Source of the DNA: Sphaerosporella brunnea | Taxonomy: Eukaryota; Ascomycota; Pezizomycetes; Pezizales; Pyronemataceae | Length of the DNA: 64,000 nucleotides | Direction of reading: 5' to 3' | Assembly: GCA_008704415.1 (NCBI GenBank) | Contig: VXIS01000112.1 | Span: 62,001 to 126,000, forward strand | In this document: one piece after another, positions 22,665-34,464 of the stretch | Layout: each line of letters begins with the position of its first letter | Numbering within the stretch: the first letter of the stretch is position 1 | Translations under genes and position numbers: made by a program | Notes under the pieces: generated by a model | What the model was told of the DNA's origin: nothing | Database searches by the model: none | Seen by the model: the letters and a program-made list of their open reading frames with translations, nothing else

Positions 22665-23244
22665 CTTCGTGTGAGATACTGAAGCAAAGAAGGGCAAGAA
22701 TTTGGGAATCGGGGGTGTTGGTCGGCGCAGTGTCTACTAACCTCTCCTGATTCCGAAGCTGATACGATCCCCGTCCGAACATGAAGGTGTTGGGGTAGCC
22801 ACGACGCCCGCCAATTAACTACCCAGAGAGCACAGAATGTTTTAACAATGTTTGGCCCTTGAAGATAAAGATGCAGATCATATTCTCGCACTCTTTCGAG
22901 AACAATAAAAACTCTTCCTTTACTTATTTTCAAACTCTCAAACAGTCGCTGCACCAGCACTGTTTTGTTAGGGCTAACCCGCACCACCTTCAAAGCCGCA
23001 GTCAAGCGAGCACGCACAACCTGCGCCTTAGAAATCCTGACATAGGCAAACCCTAGTATTACGAAAAACCGCAACTTTTCCGACCGACCCGCCTTACGCC
23101 TCGCGACGTGACCAACGACAACCTCCGTTCCCCGCCTTACGTACGTCCATCTCGCGCGAATCTACACGTCCTCGAGAAATTTAGAGCGGGAAACGCTGAC
23201 TGGCTGCTGCTTCGCGAAATTTACAGAATCAACAAACAGTCAAA
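22665..23244. promoter_or_regulatory. shared divergent promoter region CAP / RPS28, with telomere-like boxes
   Basis: 580 bases between two start codons. On the RPS28 side it contains TTAGGGCTAACCC (22978-22990, the two halves being inverted telomeric repeats) and AAACCCTAG (23048-23056). AACCCTA boxes are bound by Tbf1/Rap1-type factors at ribosomal-protein promoters in several ascomycetes, so a role in RPS28 expression is a reasonable inference. Confidence 0.55.
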
Positions 23245-23590
23245 ATGGAGTCCACCAAGGCTGCCGTCAAGCTCGTCAAGGTCATCAAGGTTCTCGGTCG
23301 TACCGGTTAGTCTCGCCCCGCCCGCGGTTGCTACAGTGGAGGAAGAGGAGGATTGGCGAAAAAAGCAGGAGGAGAGATGGCGCTGTAGATGGGAGATCGG
23401 GAAAATATTGGAAATGGAAATGCTGAGACACGGGTGATTGGCAGGTTCCCGTGGTGGAGTGACCCAGGTCCGCGTCGAGTTCATGGACGACGCCTCCCGC
23501 TCTATCATCCGCAACGTCAAGGGCCCCGTCCGCGAGAACGACATTCTCTGCCTCCTCGAGTCCGAGCGTGAGGCTCGTCGTCTGCGGTAA
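23245..23590 (+). CDS. RPS28: 40S ribosomal protein eS28 (RPS28)
   Basis: Exons 23245-23305 and 23445-23590 are separated by a 139-nt intron, giving 68 aa. The sequence [35 protein letters not shown] and the end [12 protein letters not shown] are near-universal in eS28. The protein is part of the small ribosomal subunit near the mRNA exit. The relatively long intron early in the gene is typical of ribosomal-protein genes. The split Gly codon fixes the junction. Confidence 0.98.
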
Positions 23591-26182
23591 ACGATTTTTC
23601 GCGCCTGGAGTTGTGTGGTTTGGTGGCGTTTAATAAAAACGGGAACTTTCTTGATTGTTTTTTACGATTGGTCGCTTTAACCGGCTCGAATTTTGTATTC
23701 CAAGCACTCCATTTCCAACCAATAGCACCAAACCCCCAGCCAAGGAAAGATGCAAAGTAACTCCATCTCCTTCCTACACCCGCGCGCGCCTTTGAAGTTA
23801 TGAAGTGATGAGCTGGCGAGCTCCGTGAAGATCTACGTACAACTCTCGTGCTCGGCCCGTCACAACATTCCCGAGCTTGTGGGACTTCGGCCAGATATGA
23901 CGACCTCAGCCCAGAGGCCGTTGAAATGCCGCTATCGACGACGATATCCTAGATACCATCCTGCCCCTCTCAGTCGGAAGCCTTGAAGGGTCTCTGTGCG
24001 GTGAGGATCAAGTACTCTCTAGACTGAAATCGGTGTTGCGTGTACCCAAAGGGAGTATGTAATTTTTTGAGCCGCAGAGTAAAGAGAAACAGACAAGTTG
24101 GAGATGAGTTATGACGGTGGTCATTGCTCGGTAGCTTCATTGGCTAGCAATCGAACCTCTCACCATCATCGAACCTTGCATGATCGAAAAGCTGAAGCCC
24201 CAGGTATCCTATCGAGCGACGATGTTCCTTGGCATTTTGCTCGGAGATTTAAAGGACAATTGCAACTCGAGATCTAGATAGAGATGTAGGCTTGTTTTTG
24301 ACGCCGGTTGTAGAGTAAGTGCGGTCAAACAAACAAACTGTGCCGTGTTTACAGAACTTCGTGAAAAACTCACTCACCGTCCAGCAAGCCGCTCTGGGAT
24401 GGATTGGTGTTCAACGGCCTGCAACAACACAGACGTAGCAGATCCCCCTCTCTCCCACACGTGGGTATAGTACACGTAAACCCCGAAACAAGACCGATAC
24501 GCACACACAAAATATCCACCAGCCCGTCCTGGGCCGTCCACCAACCCGCGAGACATTAACTGCGGCCTGCAAGTGTTGACATTATTCACCCGTTCCCGAG
24601 GAGAGGAAAGCCTCAAAGCAAAACGCTTCGAGAAGGACGCTTGCAGCACGCTACAGTTTGGAGTCGAACCCCCGCTCGGGAGAGTATCGCTCAGTGAGCG
24701 AGCGTCTTCAAAAAGCATGACGCTAAAGCCGAGGCGTCTTATCTTTTCTCCTTGACTTTCGGGCATGGCTGTGGGGGTAATGGCATTTGACGTGTTTGGC
24801 ATTGCAAACATTGCGTAGGCGTTTTGTGTAGACGGGGGGAGGGGTTAGCCACGATAGAAGCCCTGCAGGCAAACCAGTCCTGACCCAAGTAATCACTAAG
24901 AAGAGCATCGCCATCGAATCCGGTGTAATGGAGCCGAGATGTGTTTTTTCTCTGACGACTGCTAGATACTTAAGTATCTACCAAGCATCAAGCATGCGAG
25001 AAACAGGGCTGGCACTGAACGGCGGATAGGCGTTCAGTGGCAGAGGCCCGCAGTGGAGATGGCTTGGTCTGAGTGACGATTCATGATGCGTGCCTGGGAG
25101 CAGCTACCTTCCTCAATGTCGAGTACTTATTATAAGCGGGGTAGTACTGGACCGTTCGGCCAAACCCCTTGGCCATCTGACTGGCCAGCGACCAGTGAGC
25201 CCGTTCCTATCACTGGCCCGGTCGCGGTTCAGTGCCAGAGGTAATCAAACGATCCTACGATTCCCCCACCAGAATTGCTTTTGGCTTTTCGTTTTGTGGC
25301 GTTACTGGCGTAGGCACTTTTAAGTTTGCTCGTAGAAGATCGTGCCGGTATTTTTCCGGCTCCACACAGGACATTTGGGGGGGGGGGGGGGTCAACGGGT
25401 TCCTGAGATATCGAGATCACGAACACAACCAGGCGACGAGCAGAAGGAAACGTCAATTCAAGCGAAATGATGGTATCCGCCAACATGAGCGAAACTGCAA
25501 TTGCACATTGCGTTTCCCCGAGTTCTGGGTGGTCGCGTGCTGCGTGGGTGTTTTCACAATCGATCGATATAACTATCTATCTCGACGACCGTTGAAAGCA
25601 CCGGCAGCAGCCGCTCTCCGGAGTTTTGGCTGGAGCTGATTGGATGCCGCCAACGACAATCCTTGGGCGGTGAACGAATGCCCCCCGGTGTAGGCCGGTG
25701 CTGCTGTGGCAAGGATATAGAGTGATCGGATAAGCACCTCCTGTTCTTGCTGCTATTGATCCATAGTTAGCTAGACAGAGATAGAGTAGGTAGCCCGACG
25801 TGGGATCAGATACACCAGTGCAGGAATAATTATGCCTAAGGAGCAGAGCGTAGTAGCCTGTGATAACAATTGGGACTAGCTGTAGACCAGGAATCGTGGG
25901 TAATCCCATACACACGGGGACGTTCATAAGGAGTGCACTTTCCTCACCTCACCATTTCCCGGGTTTCAGTCTTGGGACATCTTCGTCACGCTTTTCGGAA
26001 CCAAAGTTTGGGGTATGTACTATATAAAATGCGTGAGTACCAGGATCTCAAGAGAGTAACAATCTCACGGAGGAAAAGTCACGATGCTCACATCTCCAAT
26101 TCTAGGACGACCGCAACAACAGCCAGTAAATGTGACGCCCATCTGAGCGCTGAGTCGTCGACCCCGCTCTCTCCTGGCCAAG
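23591..26182. other. 2.6-kb gene-free region
   Basis: No exon with family resemblance was found on either strand. A near-palindromic CGCTCAGTGAGCG lies around 24690 and a G(13) run at 25378-25390. A GGTTCGACTCC box on the minus strand near 24665 looked tRNA-like but could not be folded (see rejected items). Confidence 0.4.
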
Positions 26183-27493
26183 ATGGCGCTGCCAAACGAC
26201 ATCTACTACGACAGATACCAGCTGCCCATCTTCATCTCGCTGATCTGCATCCTGTGGATGCTCGTGGGGATCCGCATATGGGCCTTTCGCAAGCACTACT
26301 GCGGGTGGAAAAGCTGGCGGGGCGCCAGCACGTTGCTGACGCTGAGCTCGGCAATTATGTGCACCTTTTATGTCATTATGTTGATGGCCAACTACTTCCT
26401 CAACAACACAATCCTCAGGATTCGGGATAACTTGAGCCCGAATCCGGCTAATTATGATCTCAATCGGGATCCTAAAACATACTCCGATGCTGAGATCGAG
26501 ACGGTGATCAGGACATCGGTGAATATCTACATGGTGGGTTGCTCGAGGATACGAGACGCGGAAAATTGACTGATGGGCTGTAGCTACAACTTTGGATCCG
26601 GATCATCCTAGTCGTCGCGCTCTGGCTCATCAAGTTCGCCTTCATGGCATTCTTCTTCGAGACCCGCGAAGTCCTCAATGGCAAATGGCGGCTGCTGCTC
26701 TACTTCGCAGCAGCTGCTATTGCCGTCACGTTATTCGTTAATATCTGGACTATCTGCAAAGATATAATCCAAGGGTGGATCTTTCCGACCAAACAAGACG
26801 TGCTGTCAGTTTCTCCTCCTCCTCCTCCTCCTCCTCCTTCTCCAACCTAACCGCCCCCGCAGTGACGGCATCTACGTCGACGGCATCCGCTTTGTAGCCC
26901 TAGACGCCGATAACGAGTTCGTCTTAGCAATCACCAACATCGTGACCGACATCTTGCTTGTCATCGTAGCCGGCAAAACCGTAACCGCACTCCACAAACC
27001 CCTTTCCGCCGCCTCGGTAGTTTTCGTCATGGTCTCGGTCACCATCTCGGTCGCCGTCGGCCGGCTGATCCTTAACGGGCTCACAATGAACATCCACTTC
27101 TACTCGACGCACGCCACGATCCCACTCGAACTGCTTGCAGAGCTGGAGACGTTTTTTGCCGCCATTGTGAGCTGCTTACCGGGGCTGCGAGTGCTGCTGC
27201 GGACACGACGAGCGGAGGGGCCCGAAACGTATGTGCAGAATATTACTGCTACAGCTGCTGTTGTGGTCCCGGATCCTGAGATGGTCGACTTGAGGAGTTC
27301 TACGAGGTATATCCTTTCTACCAACCCATCTTTGGACCAAGAATCTGATGGCTTAAAAAGGTTCTCGGACTTGCTCCTCGGCGTGAAATATAATCTCCAG
27401 GCAAACAACAGACCGAGTAGCGAGGACCCGTTCACTCAGGCGTCGAGTGCCGGAAGCTCGTATGCCATGCCGCGGCAACTGAGTATGGCCTAG
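26183..27493 (+). CDS. fungal seven-TM integral membrane protein (rhodopsin-like fold, Fung_rhodopsin type)
   Basis: Exons 26183-26533, 26584-26804 and 26863-27493 join to 400 aa. Seven hydrophobic segments are visible: IFISLICILWMLVGIRIWAF, LLTLSSAIMCTFYVIMLMA, IILVVALWLIKFAFMAFFFE, LLLYFAAAAIAVTLFVNIWT, IVTDILLVIVAGKTVTAL, VVFVMVSVTISVAVGRLIL and LLAELETFFAAIVSCLPGL, followed by a ~100-residue cytosolic tail rich in Ser/Thr. The layout resembles the large family of fungal rhodopsin-domain/SAT4-like membrane proteins that includes PTH11 relatives. No CFEM domain is present, and the ligand and function are unknown. The donor GTCAGT at 26805 was chosen because it restores the frame (VLDGIYVDG); the intron it opens is a CTC/CCT microsatellite. 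Confidence 0.8.
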
Positions 27494-27785
27494 GTAATCA
27501 ATGCTACTGTACTTTCCACTAAACATCATGTGTGTGTGGGGCGGGGGTGGCCGATGGTAGCAGTTCAGTTTGGGATTGGGGGAGTTTGGGCGATAGGAGT
27601 TTTGGGAGTCTTTTTTTTCTTTTCTTTCCCCCCCCTTTTTTTTTCCTCGGGGGGTTTTTTTGGAAAAAAAGTTTGATGGATTGATATGGCAAGTGTGTTT
27701 CTCATTTTTTCATTTTCTCATCATTTTTTTTTCTGTATCATAATCATACATTATTTTCAGCCATGTCTATCTTATCCGCGCACCG
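27494..27785. other. 3' flank with homopolymer runs
   Basis: T, C and G runs (27611-27670), no exon. It ends at the target site of the SINE-like insertion. Confidence 0.4.
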
Positions 27786-27893
27786 GTTGTTTTAATCATA
27801 ATGTATTCGGCCGCTTGCGGCCACGACATACAAGAAGGGTAGGACTTGTCCCTCCAAGCCGAAGCTTACTTACTGTTTGGACCCTCGTCCTAA
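27786..27893 (-). mobile_element. SINE-like retroposon copy 2
   Basis: Minus-strand copy with the hairpin core (27809-27822) and GTTTTAATCATAATGTATTC, the reverse of the A-rich tail side. The 10-bp direct repeat CCGCGCACCG lies on both sides (27776-27785 and 27894-27903). The body is only 108 bp, so it is 5'-truncated relative to the longest copy. Confidence 0.82.
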
Positions 27894-28599
27894 CCGCGCA
27901 CCGTACAATCTATGTAAGTACTCGCAAACGGGTCTCGCCGGTACTGCAGAGTGCACAGAATGAGACCTGTCAAGAAAAAAAAAAAAAAAAAAAAAAAAGT
28001 TCGGTTACGGTAGATATGGCTGTGGCGCGCCTTCCGCTTCTTGATGCAGGCCTCCATGCACGCACGAGAACAGGATGCTGAGTGAGAGGTTGTGATCGGT
28101 TTTTACCATTGTACCGGACGTTGAGGATGGGATGGATGGGATGGTACAAAACAGCCAAAGGCAAAAGACACGAAAGCAGAGCATCACCCTCCCCCCCCCC
28201 CCCCCAAACCTTGGCCAGCCTTTTCGTCGACTGGGTATCGTAGTATCGTGTTGCTCGTCGAAGCCCGGGACTCAAGCGCAGCAACTAACCATGTGAAGCC
28301 GAACACCACCGAGGGGTTAGAAGCTGAGGAAGCTTGTTCTGGGGCTCCAATTCTAAGTTGAAGCGGGAGGTGGTATAAAATCTCTGTAGCTAGAGTTTGG
28401 AGGTTGCGGGTGTGGGATTTTTTCGTGGCGGTGACATATATTTGTTCAAGAAACCCCCGCCGTGACTGTGACAAACATACTGTATATTGGCGTATAAACA
28501 CCGGCGACGTACCAATCAATATTACACACACAACATCGTGGCTAAAAACCGCAATTCGCTAAGACCAAACCCACCCATCGTCCCATCACAGAATACCAG
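27894..28599. other. gene-free region with A(24) and C-rich tracts
   Basis: A run of 24 A at 27975-27998 and a long C run at 28190-28205; no exon recognised. Confidence 0.4.
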
Positions 28600-29510
28600 T
28601 ATAGTAGTTAGCACCCAGCTTCTCGAGCTGCTGCACCTCCACCACCAGGCCCCGTGCCCTTCACAACCACCACCCTTGGCTGTAGTCCCCCGCTCAGAAC
28701 AGGCCCACAACTCCTCGACAACCTCGATCCACTGATCCCCATTTGGCGAATCATGGTAGTGGTAGTGTGATGGCTTGCTCGCTCGCATACCTGTCCACCA
28801 CAAACGTGATTTCCACCATCCCCTGCAGCGAGTTCCCGCCCGTGAAGATGTATCGTGGTTAGCCCCTTGGAGGAGTAGGCCGGAGACGGGGGAACAACTT
28901 GAAGGTTGGTTAGCTGCTTCGCCGTGCTATCCTTGCCGTCTATCAGTCGGCACAGCTCCTCAACAACAACCTCCATCCACTGATCCTCCGTCCCCCCAAA
29001 TTGGGGAGTCGATATAGTGGTGATGGGTCCACCAGAAGAGTGCTCGTCGCTCGCACCACATTCGTATTTATCGACGACAAAGGCGATTTCCACCATCTTT
29101 TCCGTCCGCGAAGCTGGGCTCGTCGTCCATTGGCAGAGGAGCAGAACTCCTCCACAACCTCGATCCACTGATCCCCATTTGGGAAATCGTGGTAGTGGTA
29201 GTGATGGCTTGCTCGCCGCCCGCAACCACATTTATCGACGACAAAGGCGATTGCCACCATCGTTTCCGTCCGCGAAGTTGGCCTCTGAGTGGCTCGTCAT
29301 CCATCGGCAGAGGAGCAGAACTCCTCCACAACCTCGATCCACTGATCCCCATTTGGGAAATCGTGGTAGTGGTAGTGATGGCTTGCTCGCCGCCCGCAAC
29401 CACATTTATCGACGACAAAGGCGACCGCCACCATCTTTTCCGTCCGCGAAGCTGACCTTTGAGTGGCTCGTTATCCATTGGCAGGGGAGTAGGTAGACAG
29501 GTTCGATACC
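28600..29510. repeat. degenerate tandem repeat, about four units
   Basis: The segment CGATCCACTGATCCCCATTTGG recurs (in full or altered) at 28725, 28973, 29161 and 29335, so spacing falls from 248 to 188 to 174. The last two units are nearly identical over the whole 174 bp. On the minus strand each unit can encode a peptide of the type VEIAFVVDK...ITTI...QWMEVVVEELC, but only the final spacing is a multiple of three, so the frame rotates. It may be the relic of a repeat-protein gene or purely a DNA repeat. No family was recognised. Confidence 0.75.
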
Positions 29511-29994
29511 TTCGTTTTCCACTGCCAAAGCAGGGGGAAAAAAACGCACTTGGGACTGACTCGGAGGGGATTGGATGAACCACATCAACACGGTTTACTT
29601 GTTGTATCAGTGTCCCCAATCCGCATTGAAAACCTTACGGGGGAATAGCCCAGTGGAAAGTGAGTGAGGAGGAGGAGTCTCGACTCAGCGACATCCGTTG
29701 ACTTGATAGAAACGGCCGAAGAGGAAACCGGATGGTTGCTTTTTGATGTGGAATGTCGAGCAAGAAGGGGCGCGCCAGGTGGTGGGGTCGACATCTGAAG
29801 TAGCCTCACTGCGAATCACTCGGTTCCGACATCATCTATTCTCGCTCTGCTCGAATAATCTGGGGACGGAGTATTTGAACAGAGCTTTCTGACCTCTTTT
29901 ATTTACTAAGAAGATACTATAAAGGAATTCAATCTACCCCGCTTCTATTCACTCTCAGCCTCTCTGATGGATCACTCGGACCTCGCAAACAAAC
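29511..29994. other. gene-free 3' flank of the PPR gene
   Basis: No supported gene; 3' region of the minus-strand PPR gene. Confidence 0.4.
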
Positions 29995-31834
29995 TTAAAT
30001 TCTGAAGCCCCCCGCTCTAATGACCTCTCTAACCTTCATCTCAAGTCCCAGCCTCTGCATCTCCTCCTTCACCATCTGCTCCCTCTCTTCATCACCAGCG
30101 CGCCTACAAGCCTCCGCAAGTTCCGCCCACACATCTCTGCCCAGCCTTCCAACCGCAGTGTTCGCCGCCGCCTCCTCCAGGAAAATAAACGCATCCCACA
30201 GATGGGTCTTCGCATCCTCTCCGGCGTCCTCGGTAACCATAGAGCAGCAGACCCTAACCAGCGCCTCAAACGTGGCGCGATCGGGCAGTATTCCCATCGC
30301 CTTCATTTCCGAGAGTGTATACAGCGCAAGCTCCTTCTCTCCGCCAAGGTCAGCGCAGCCGCGCAGGAGGATGTTGAAGGTGTGCGTTTCTGGGAGTTGC
30401 GGGGTGAGCGTGTGAAGATCTGCATACACCGCGAACGCAGCGTCGAGTTCGCCGAGCCGGCAGTACGCCGCGATCACTAGCTCTACGGCGGCGAGGTCGT
30501 TGGTGTTGCCATTTGATTTTAGCAATGCCGATGCCGAGTCGGCGAGGGCTTTATCGCCGGCCAGGACTAGCAGTGCCGCGCGCGCGGTGTGGTTCTGTGG
30601 CGGTACCCGCGCGGCCCGCATGTGGGATAGGACAGAGAAGATTTCTGGGATGTTGATGGGCGAGCAGAGGGAGTAGGCTTCGATTAGACAGGCGTAGTGG
30701 TGCTCCTGTAGCTTGATGCCCTCGGCGTCGTAGAGTGAGATTACGTCCTGTGCGAACTCTATGTCGCCGTTGCGGGCGGCGCAGCGGAGGACGTTGTCCA
30801 TCACCCCCGACGGAGGGATGAACATTGGTTTTTCAAACGGAGAGTCCCGCGCGAGGCATTTGTACCAGACTGTTTTCGTTGGGTTGTACTGTGCTGCATG
30901 TGAGTTGTGTGGTTTGAGGGGGGTGGGAGAGGGGAAGTACATGCATATCCGTCGCCGCCTTGTTGAGAAGCTCATACCACATGCGGCACCTGGTCTCGGG
31001 CCACATAACGCCCACCCAGAACTCCCCACCAAGGCCTCCCTCCACGCGTTGGAGTATGGCCAGCGCCTCCTCCACCTCTCCAACCTCGACAAGCTTCGTG
31101 ACAAGCTCCAGATACACCCGCTTCGACACCATCAACCCGCGCCGTTCCCGCTCACTCACCATGTCCAGCGCCATCTCCATCTGCCGGTCTTTGATGTACC
31201 CCTGCACAACCCACGCCCACCCCTCATCGGTGAGCGCGAACCAGCGCTGCGCCATTTCCGCCAGCACCTCCGAGCGTCGGATGTAGTCTGGGCTCCTGGC
31301 CAACATCCGCAGCAACGAATGGAAGATCTTGGCGTTCGGCTGCAATCCGAGAGATTTCATCTCATGGAACAGACCGAACGCGGTGGGCTGGAGGCGGTCG
31401 GAGTGTTGCAACGCGCATGCGCCGATCAGTATTTCGTATAGCTGCAGCGACGGCTTCAGCACGCCGGCGGATACATACTTCTCAGCGATGGTGATGACAT
31501 CGGGGTTTCTCGAGAGCGCGAGGTACTGCAGGTGGTCCAGTGGCGGGAATCCCGCTGGGGTCTCAGACTTCTCCGGTTCTGCGGCTGGCGGTGCGGGGAC
31601 GGGGACGGGCCCGGTCAGTTCCTCCGGGAGCGACTCGTCCGGGATGGCGGCGCTGGCTTCGGTGGAGAGATCGCGTGGGCCTGCGCGGGACTGTCAGCGC
31701 TGTGGCGGGGTAGAATTGTAATTGTGGGCGGGCTGACGAGGAGTAAGAGACTTGAGGAGGGAGACATTAGGTCGGGAGAGACTGGGACATAGGCAACGTT
31801 GCAGGCCGTCCACACGGATGCGTGGCAAACGCAT
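29995..31834 (-). CDS. pentatricopeptide-repeat (PPR) protein, probably mitochondrial
   Basis: Exons 31690-30941 and 30888-29995 are firm (phase 0, 547 aa). The N-terminal exon is inferred from an ATG at 31834 that opens MRLPRIRVDGLQRCLCPSL, an Arg-rich, acid-free stretch like a mitochondrial presequence; its donor could not be fixed. The body is helical and built of PPR-like units: TAFGLFHEMKSLGLQPNAKIFHSLL, DEGWAWVVQGYIKDRQMEMALDMV, VYLELVTKLVEVGEVEEALAIL, VMDNVLRCAARNGDIEFAQDVI, AAVELVIAAYCRLGELDAAFAVY, HTFNILLRGCADLGGEKELALY. PPR proteins bind organellar RNA and act in processing, stability or translation; the target cannot be told. Resemblance to a mitoribosome-linked PPR is possible but unproven. 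Confidence 0.82.
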
Positions 31835-32254
31835 TGAGGAGAAGGTTGGTGCTCATGCAGTGTCAAGAACGCGGAAACGATGTTTGAGAGGGTCCGCACA
31901 GGGATTTCTTGGCGACGGGTGACATCTCATGAGGGAAACATTGGGGAGTGCCGATCATATACTCAAAACCGTGTTTTTTATTAAATCGACGATGGATTTG
32001 AAGGTTGGGCAGGGTGAATATGAAGCCGTGACCTAAACACCATCCATTTCGCAAATTTCAGTCGAAAATCCGTCAATCGCAACATCAACATCAACATCGC
32101 AACATGCCTTCGCACTCTCAAGCAGCGCAAGATCGAACAACAAAAGTCCAGCAAGCCATGAAAACGTCCAAAATATCCACCAAAATAACGGAAAAATTGA
32201 TCCTCGAGTTCAGAAAACTCCGACATGTGGAAATGACCCATCGCTAGCCCCGGT
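31835..32254. other. gene-free spacer between PPR and RBR genes
   Basis: About 420 bases: promoter of the PPR gene and 3' end of the RBR gene, both on the minus strand. A (CAT/CAA) run at 32088-32103. No exon seen. Confidence 0.4.
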
Positions 32255-33061
32255 CTAAAACGCGAGCGTTTCGTAGTGTCCGCACCGGCAAATCACTTCG
32301 CAACATCCAGTATCGCGACTCAACATCCATCCGCACTTCCCGCACTGCCGCCAGCCCTCGCGGCCGACCAAGCGTTTAAATCGGACTTCTCCCCTCTCGT
32401 CGTCGTTGACCTTTGTGCATCCAGGCTTCGACGCGAACTTGGCGGCCTTCCCCTTCGGCGCCGACGGAGGTGGATGTGCGGGGCCGTTGCATATCACGCA
32501 AGTGGTCGCACCGCATCCACCGAATTTGGGATTGCAATGAGCGGTTTCCTTGTCCTCGTCGATATCTTGGGGCAGCACCCACTTCTTACACTTGGAGCAA
32601 TCAACCGCGTTTTCCGTCACCTCTCGGAAAGCCGCCAACGAGGAAGCGAGAGCGTCATTCCTCTTGGGTCCTGTCGATGCAGATTTCTCCGAAATCTCTT
32701 CGGTCGCTGCACCCTTCTCGGTTGGAGAGGTTGCCGCCGGCGGCGGCGGCGTCGGCTGATCGGAATACAGAGTGTACAGCATTGAGAGTGGGATAAAGTA
32801 TCCACAGCACCGCGGTGGGTGATACGGGCTGGAGGACAGTGTGGATGTGAAGAGTTCGCGGAGACATTCGGCATGGTAGGTTTGCTGGCCTGTTCACGCG
32901 ACGGGGTCAGTAAGCTTCCCCCGCAGAGGCCCATCTTCCTCACATGGAACTACGATCGGAGGTTCGGAGTGCTTAGCATCCACGACTGCGGTGGGATCGC
33001 CTCCGAGCGCATTGGCAACGGGCAGGCACGGTTCCAAGCAACTGGGACACCGCGGTGGTAG
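32255..33061 (-). CDS. RBR-type E3 ubiquitin ligase, 5' end unresolved and RING2 short
   Basis: Two exons are supported on the minus strand: 33061-32944 and 32889-32255, with the GTGAGG...CAG intron restoring IVVPC-QQTYHAECLREL, the RING1 Cys-His pattern. Upstream, PPRCPSCLEP provides a possible first CxxC. Then PRCCGYFIPL, an IBR-like block (VDCSKCKKWVLPQ...TAHCNPKFGGCGATTCVICNGPAH) and the start of RING2 (WRQCGKCGWMLSRDTGCCEVICRCG) follow. RBR ligases pass ubiquitin through a catalytic RING2 Cys, which would be the Cys pair at GCC. The frame stops at HYETLAF, lacking the usual FCYxCG that completes RING2. Coding sequence before 33061 could not be joined convincingly; a candidate start MAFGCICFPF lies near 33202 (minus). 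Confidence 0.65.
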
Positions 33062-34464
33062 CTGAGCCGTTGCGGTCGCTAGGGTCAGGTCAGCTCAGTC
33101 GCGCGACAGTTTTGACTGGGCGGGCACGGAGGAGAACGAGGCCTATACATTTTTTGCAACGACGCAAACGGCGGAAAGGGAAACAGATGCAACCGAAAGC
33201 CATGATGATGATGACGACGATGATGGTGCGTGGACAGAGGACGGCAGCCTGTTTTCAGTTCGATGGGGGTTTGTTGGGGTGGGGGGGGGGGGGGTTGTTG
33301 CGTGGACAGCTGGGACGGTGCGTCGCTATTTACGCAGCACGCGGATCTGAAGTGGTTCAGAATGGAATAGGTAGAGTACTTCGCAAAGATTGGGGGAGGG
33401 GGGAGTATCGCAGAGGAGAGTTCTCGATGGACGTTGACCGCCAGCTAGGCTGCTTCTACAGCATTTGCGACTTCGTCCTCAGTGAGAGAGTTTGAGTTGG
33501 TGGGTGAGTCGACGTGCCACACAGAGAGGGGGGGACGGTGTTCATTTGTAGAATACAAGCACTCAACGGGTACCGATGGGTCATTGGGCGGAGGATCGTT
33601 TCGTTTCTACGTATGAGGATGGGTCCTCCATGCTGTGCGACGGTCAGGCAGGCAGTGTGTGGCTTATTATGTATCGTCCAGTCATTCGATTGGAGCGATG
33701 GTGAACAAAGAAGCGTGGCTGTGACGTGACTCGGTGTTGGGTACTTGGGGAGCTCTGCGACTGCGAGTTCGGTGGGCGGTGCGGCTGTCGTGCTTGGGCT
33801 GAGAGTGGGGGGGGGGGCTGTGTTGGCGCTGTCACTCACTCACTCACTCACTCACTCGCTCGCTCACTCGCCTCGCGCACTCGCTCGCGACGCTGCTCTC
33901 TGCTTATTGGCGGCTGCGTCGAGTGCACTCGGCAGGTTGCCAAATGAGATGTCCGCACGTTTCCCACGCTGTCCGGGCCGAGACAGCCCCTTCCACCTCT
34001 CTAGTCCCAAAACCGCCTGCAAACCCGAGTCCCATCCTCGCTGCCGCGGCGAACCGCAACCGCCGACTTCTCACTCCTTGGCTCGGAGCGAGAAAATTGG
34101 AGTGGCCGGCCTCCTGCCACCGCGAGCGAACGGTCGCACTCCTGCCCGAGAACGGTGATGCTGTGGCTGCTTCTGGCCCACCCAAACTGCCACATCCAGC
34201 AGCAGTGTGTCCCCAACTGGCAGCACCCCCTGCCGCAACAGAAAAAGAAAAGTGCATTGCCAAATCCTGCCGCTCCGCTGTTTTTCTGGGTTCTTGCATC
34301 GAATGACGTCCGCCCTGGGTATAGTAAATGCAAGATCCGGAGATGCCGCTGCCCGCCTTTTCTTCAATCCCCCCCCCCCCCCCCCAAATCTCATCTCCAT
34401 CCTCTTTCTTTATTTTTGCTGCAGCTAGAAATATTTCCATCTGAAGACTCATCTGCATTCGCCA
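33062..34464. other. 1.4-kb gene-free region with microsatellites
   Basis: Probably contains the 5' end of the RBR gene and the promoter of the App1-type gene. It holds a GATGATGATGACGACGATGATGG run (33203-33226), G(12+) at 33281-33293, a CTCA/CTCG tetranucleotide array (33831-33900) and C(14) at 34369-34384. No confident exon. Confidence 0.45.

Noticed and set aside
24600..24720. tRNA-like segment with a GGTTCGACTCC B box on the minus strand
   Set aside because: The T stem does not pair (GGGGG against CCAAA), and no acceptor or anticodon arm can be drawn. A chance B-box match is more likely.
28608..29231. 207-codon minus-strand frame over the tandem repeat
   Set aside because: Frame rotates between repeat units, so one continuous gene is not supported; described as a repeat instead.
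33055..33495. 146-codon plus-strand frame
   Set aside because: Low-complexity Met/Arg runs from GATGATG DNA; overlaps the probable 5' part of the minus-strand RBR gene.
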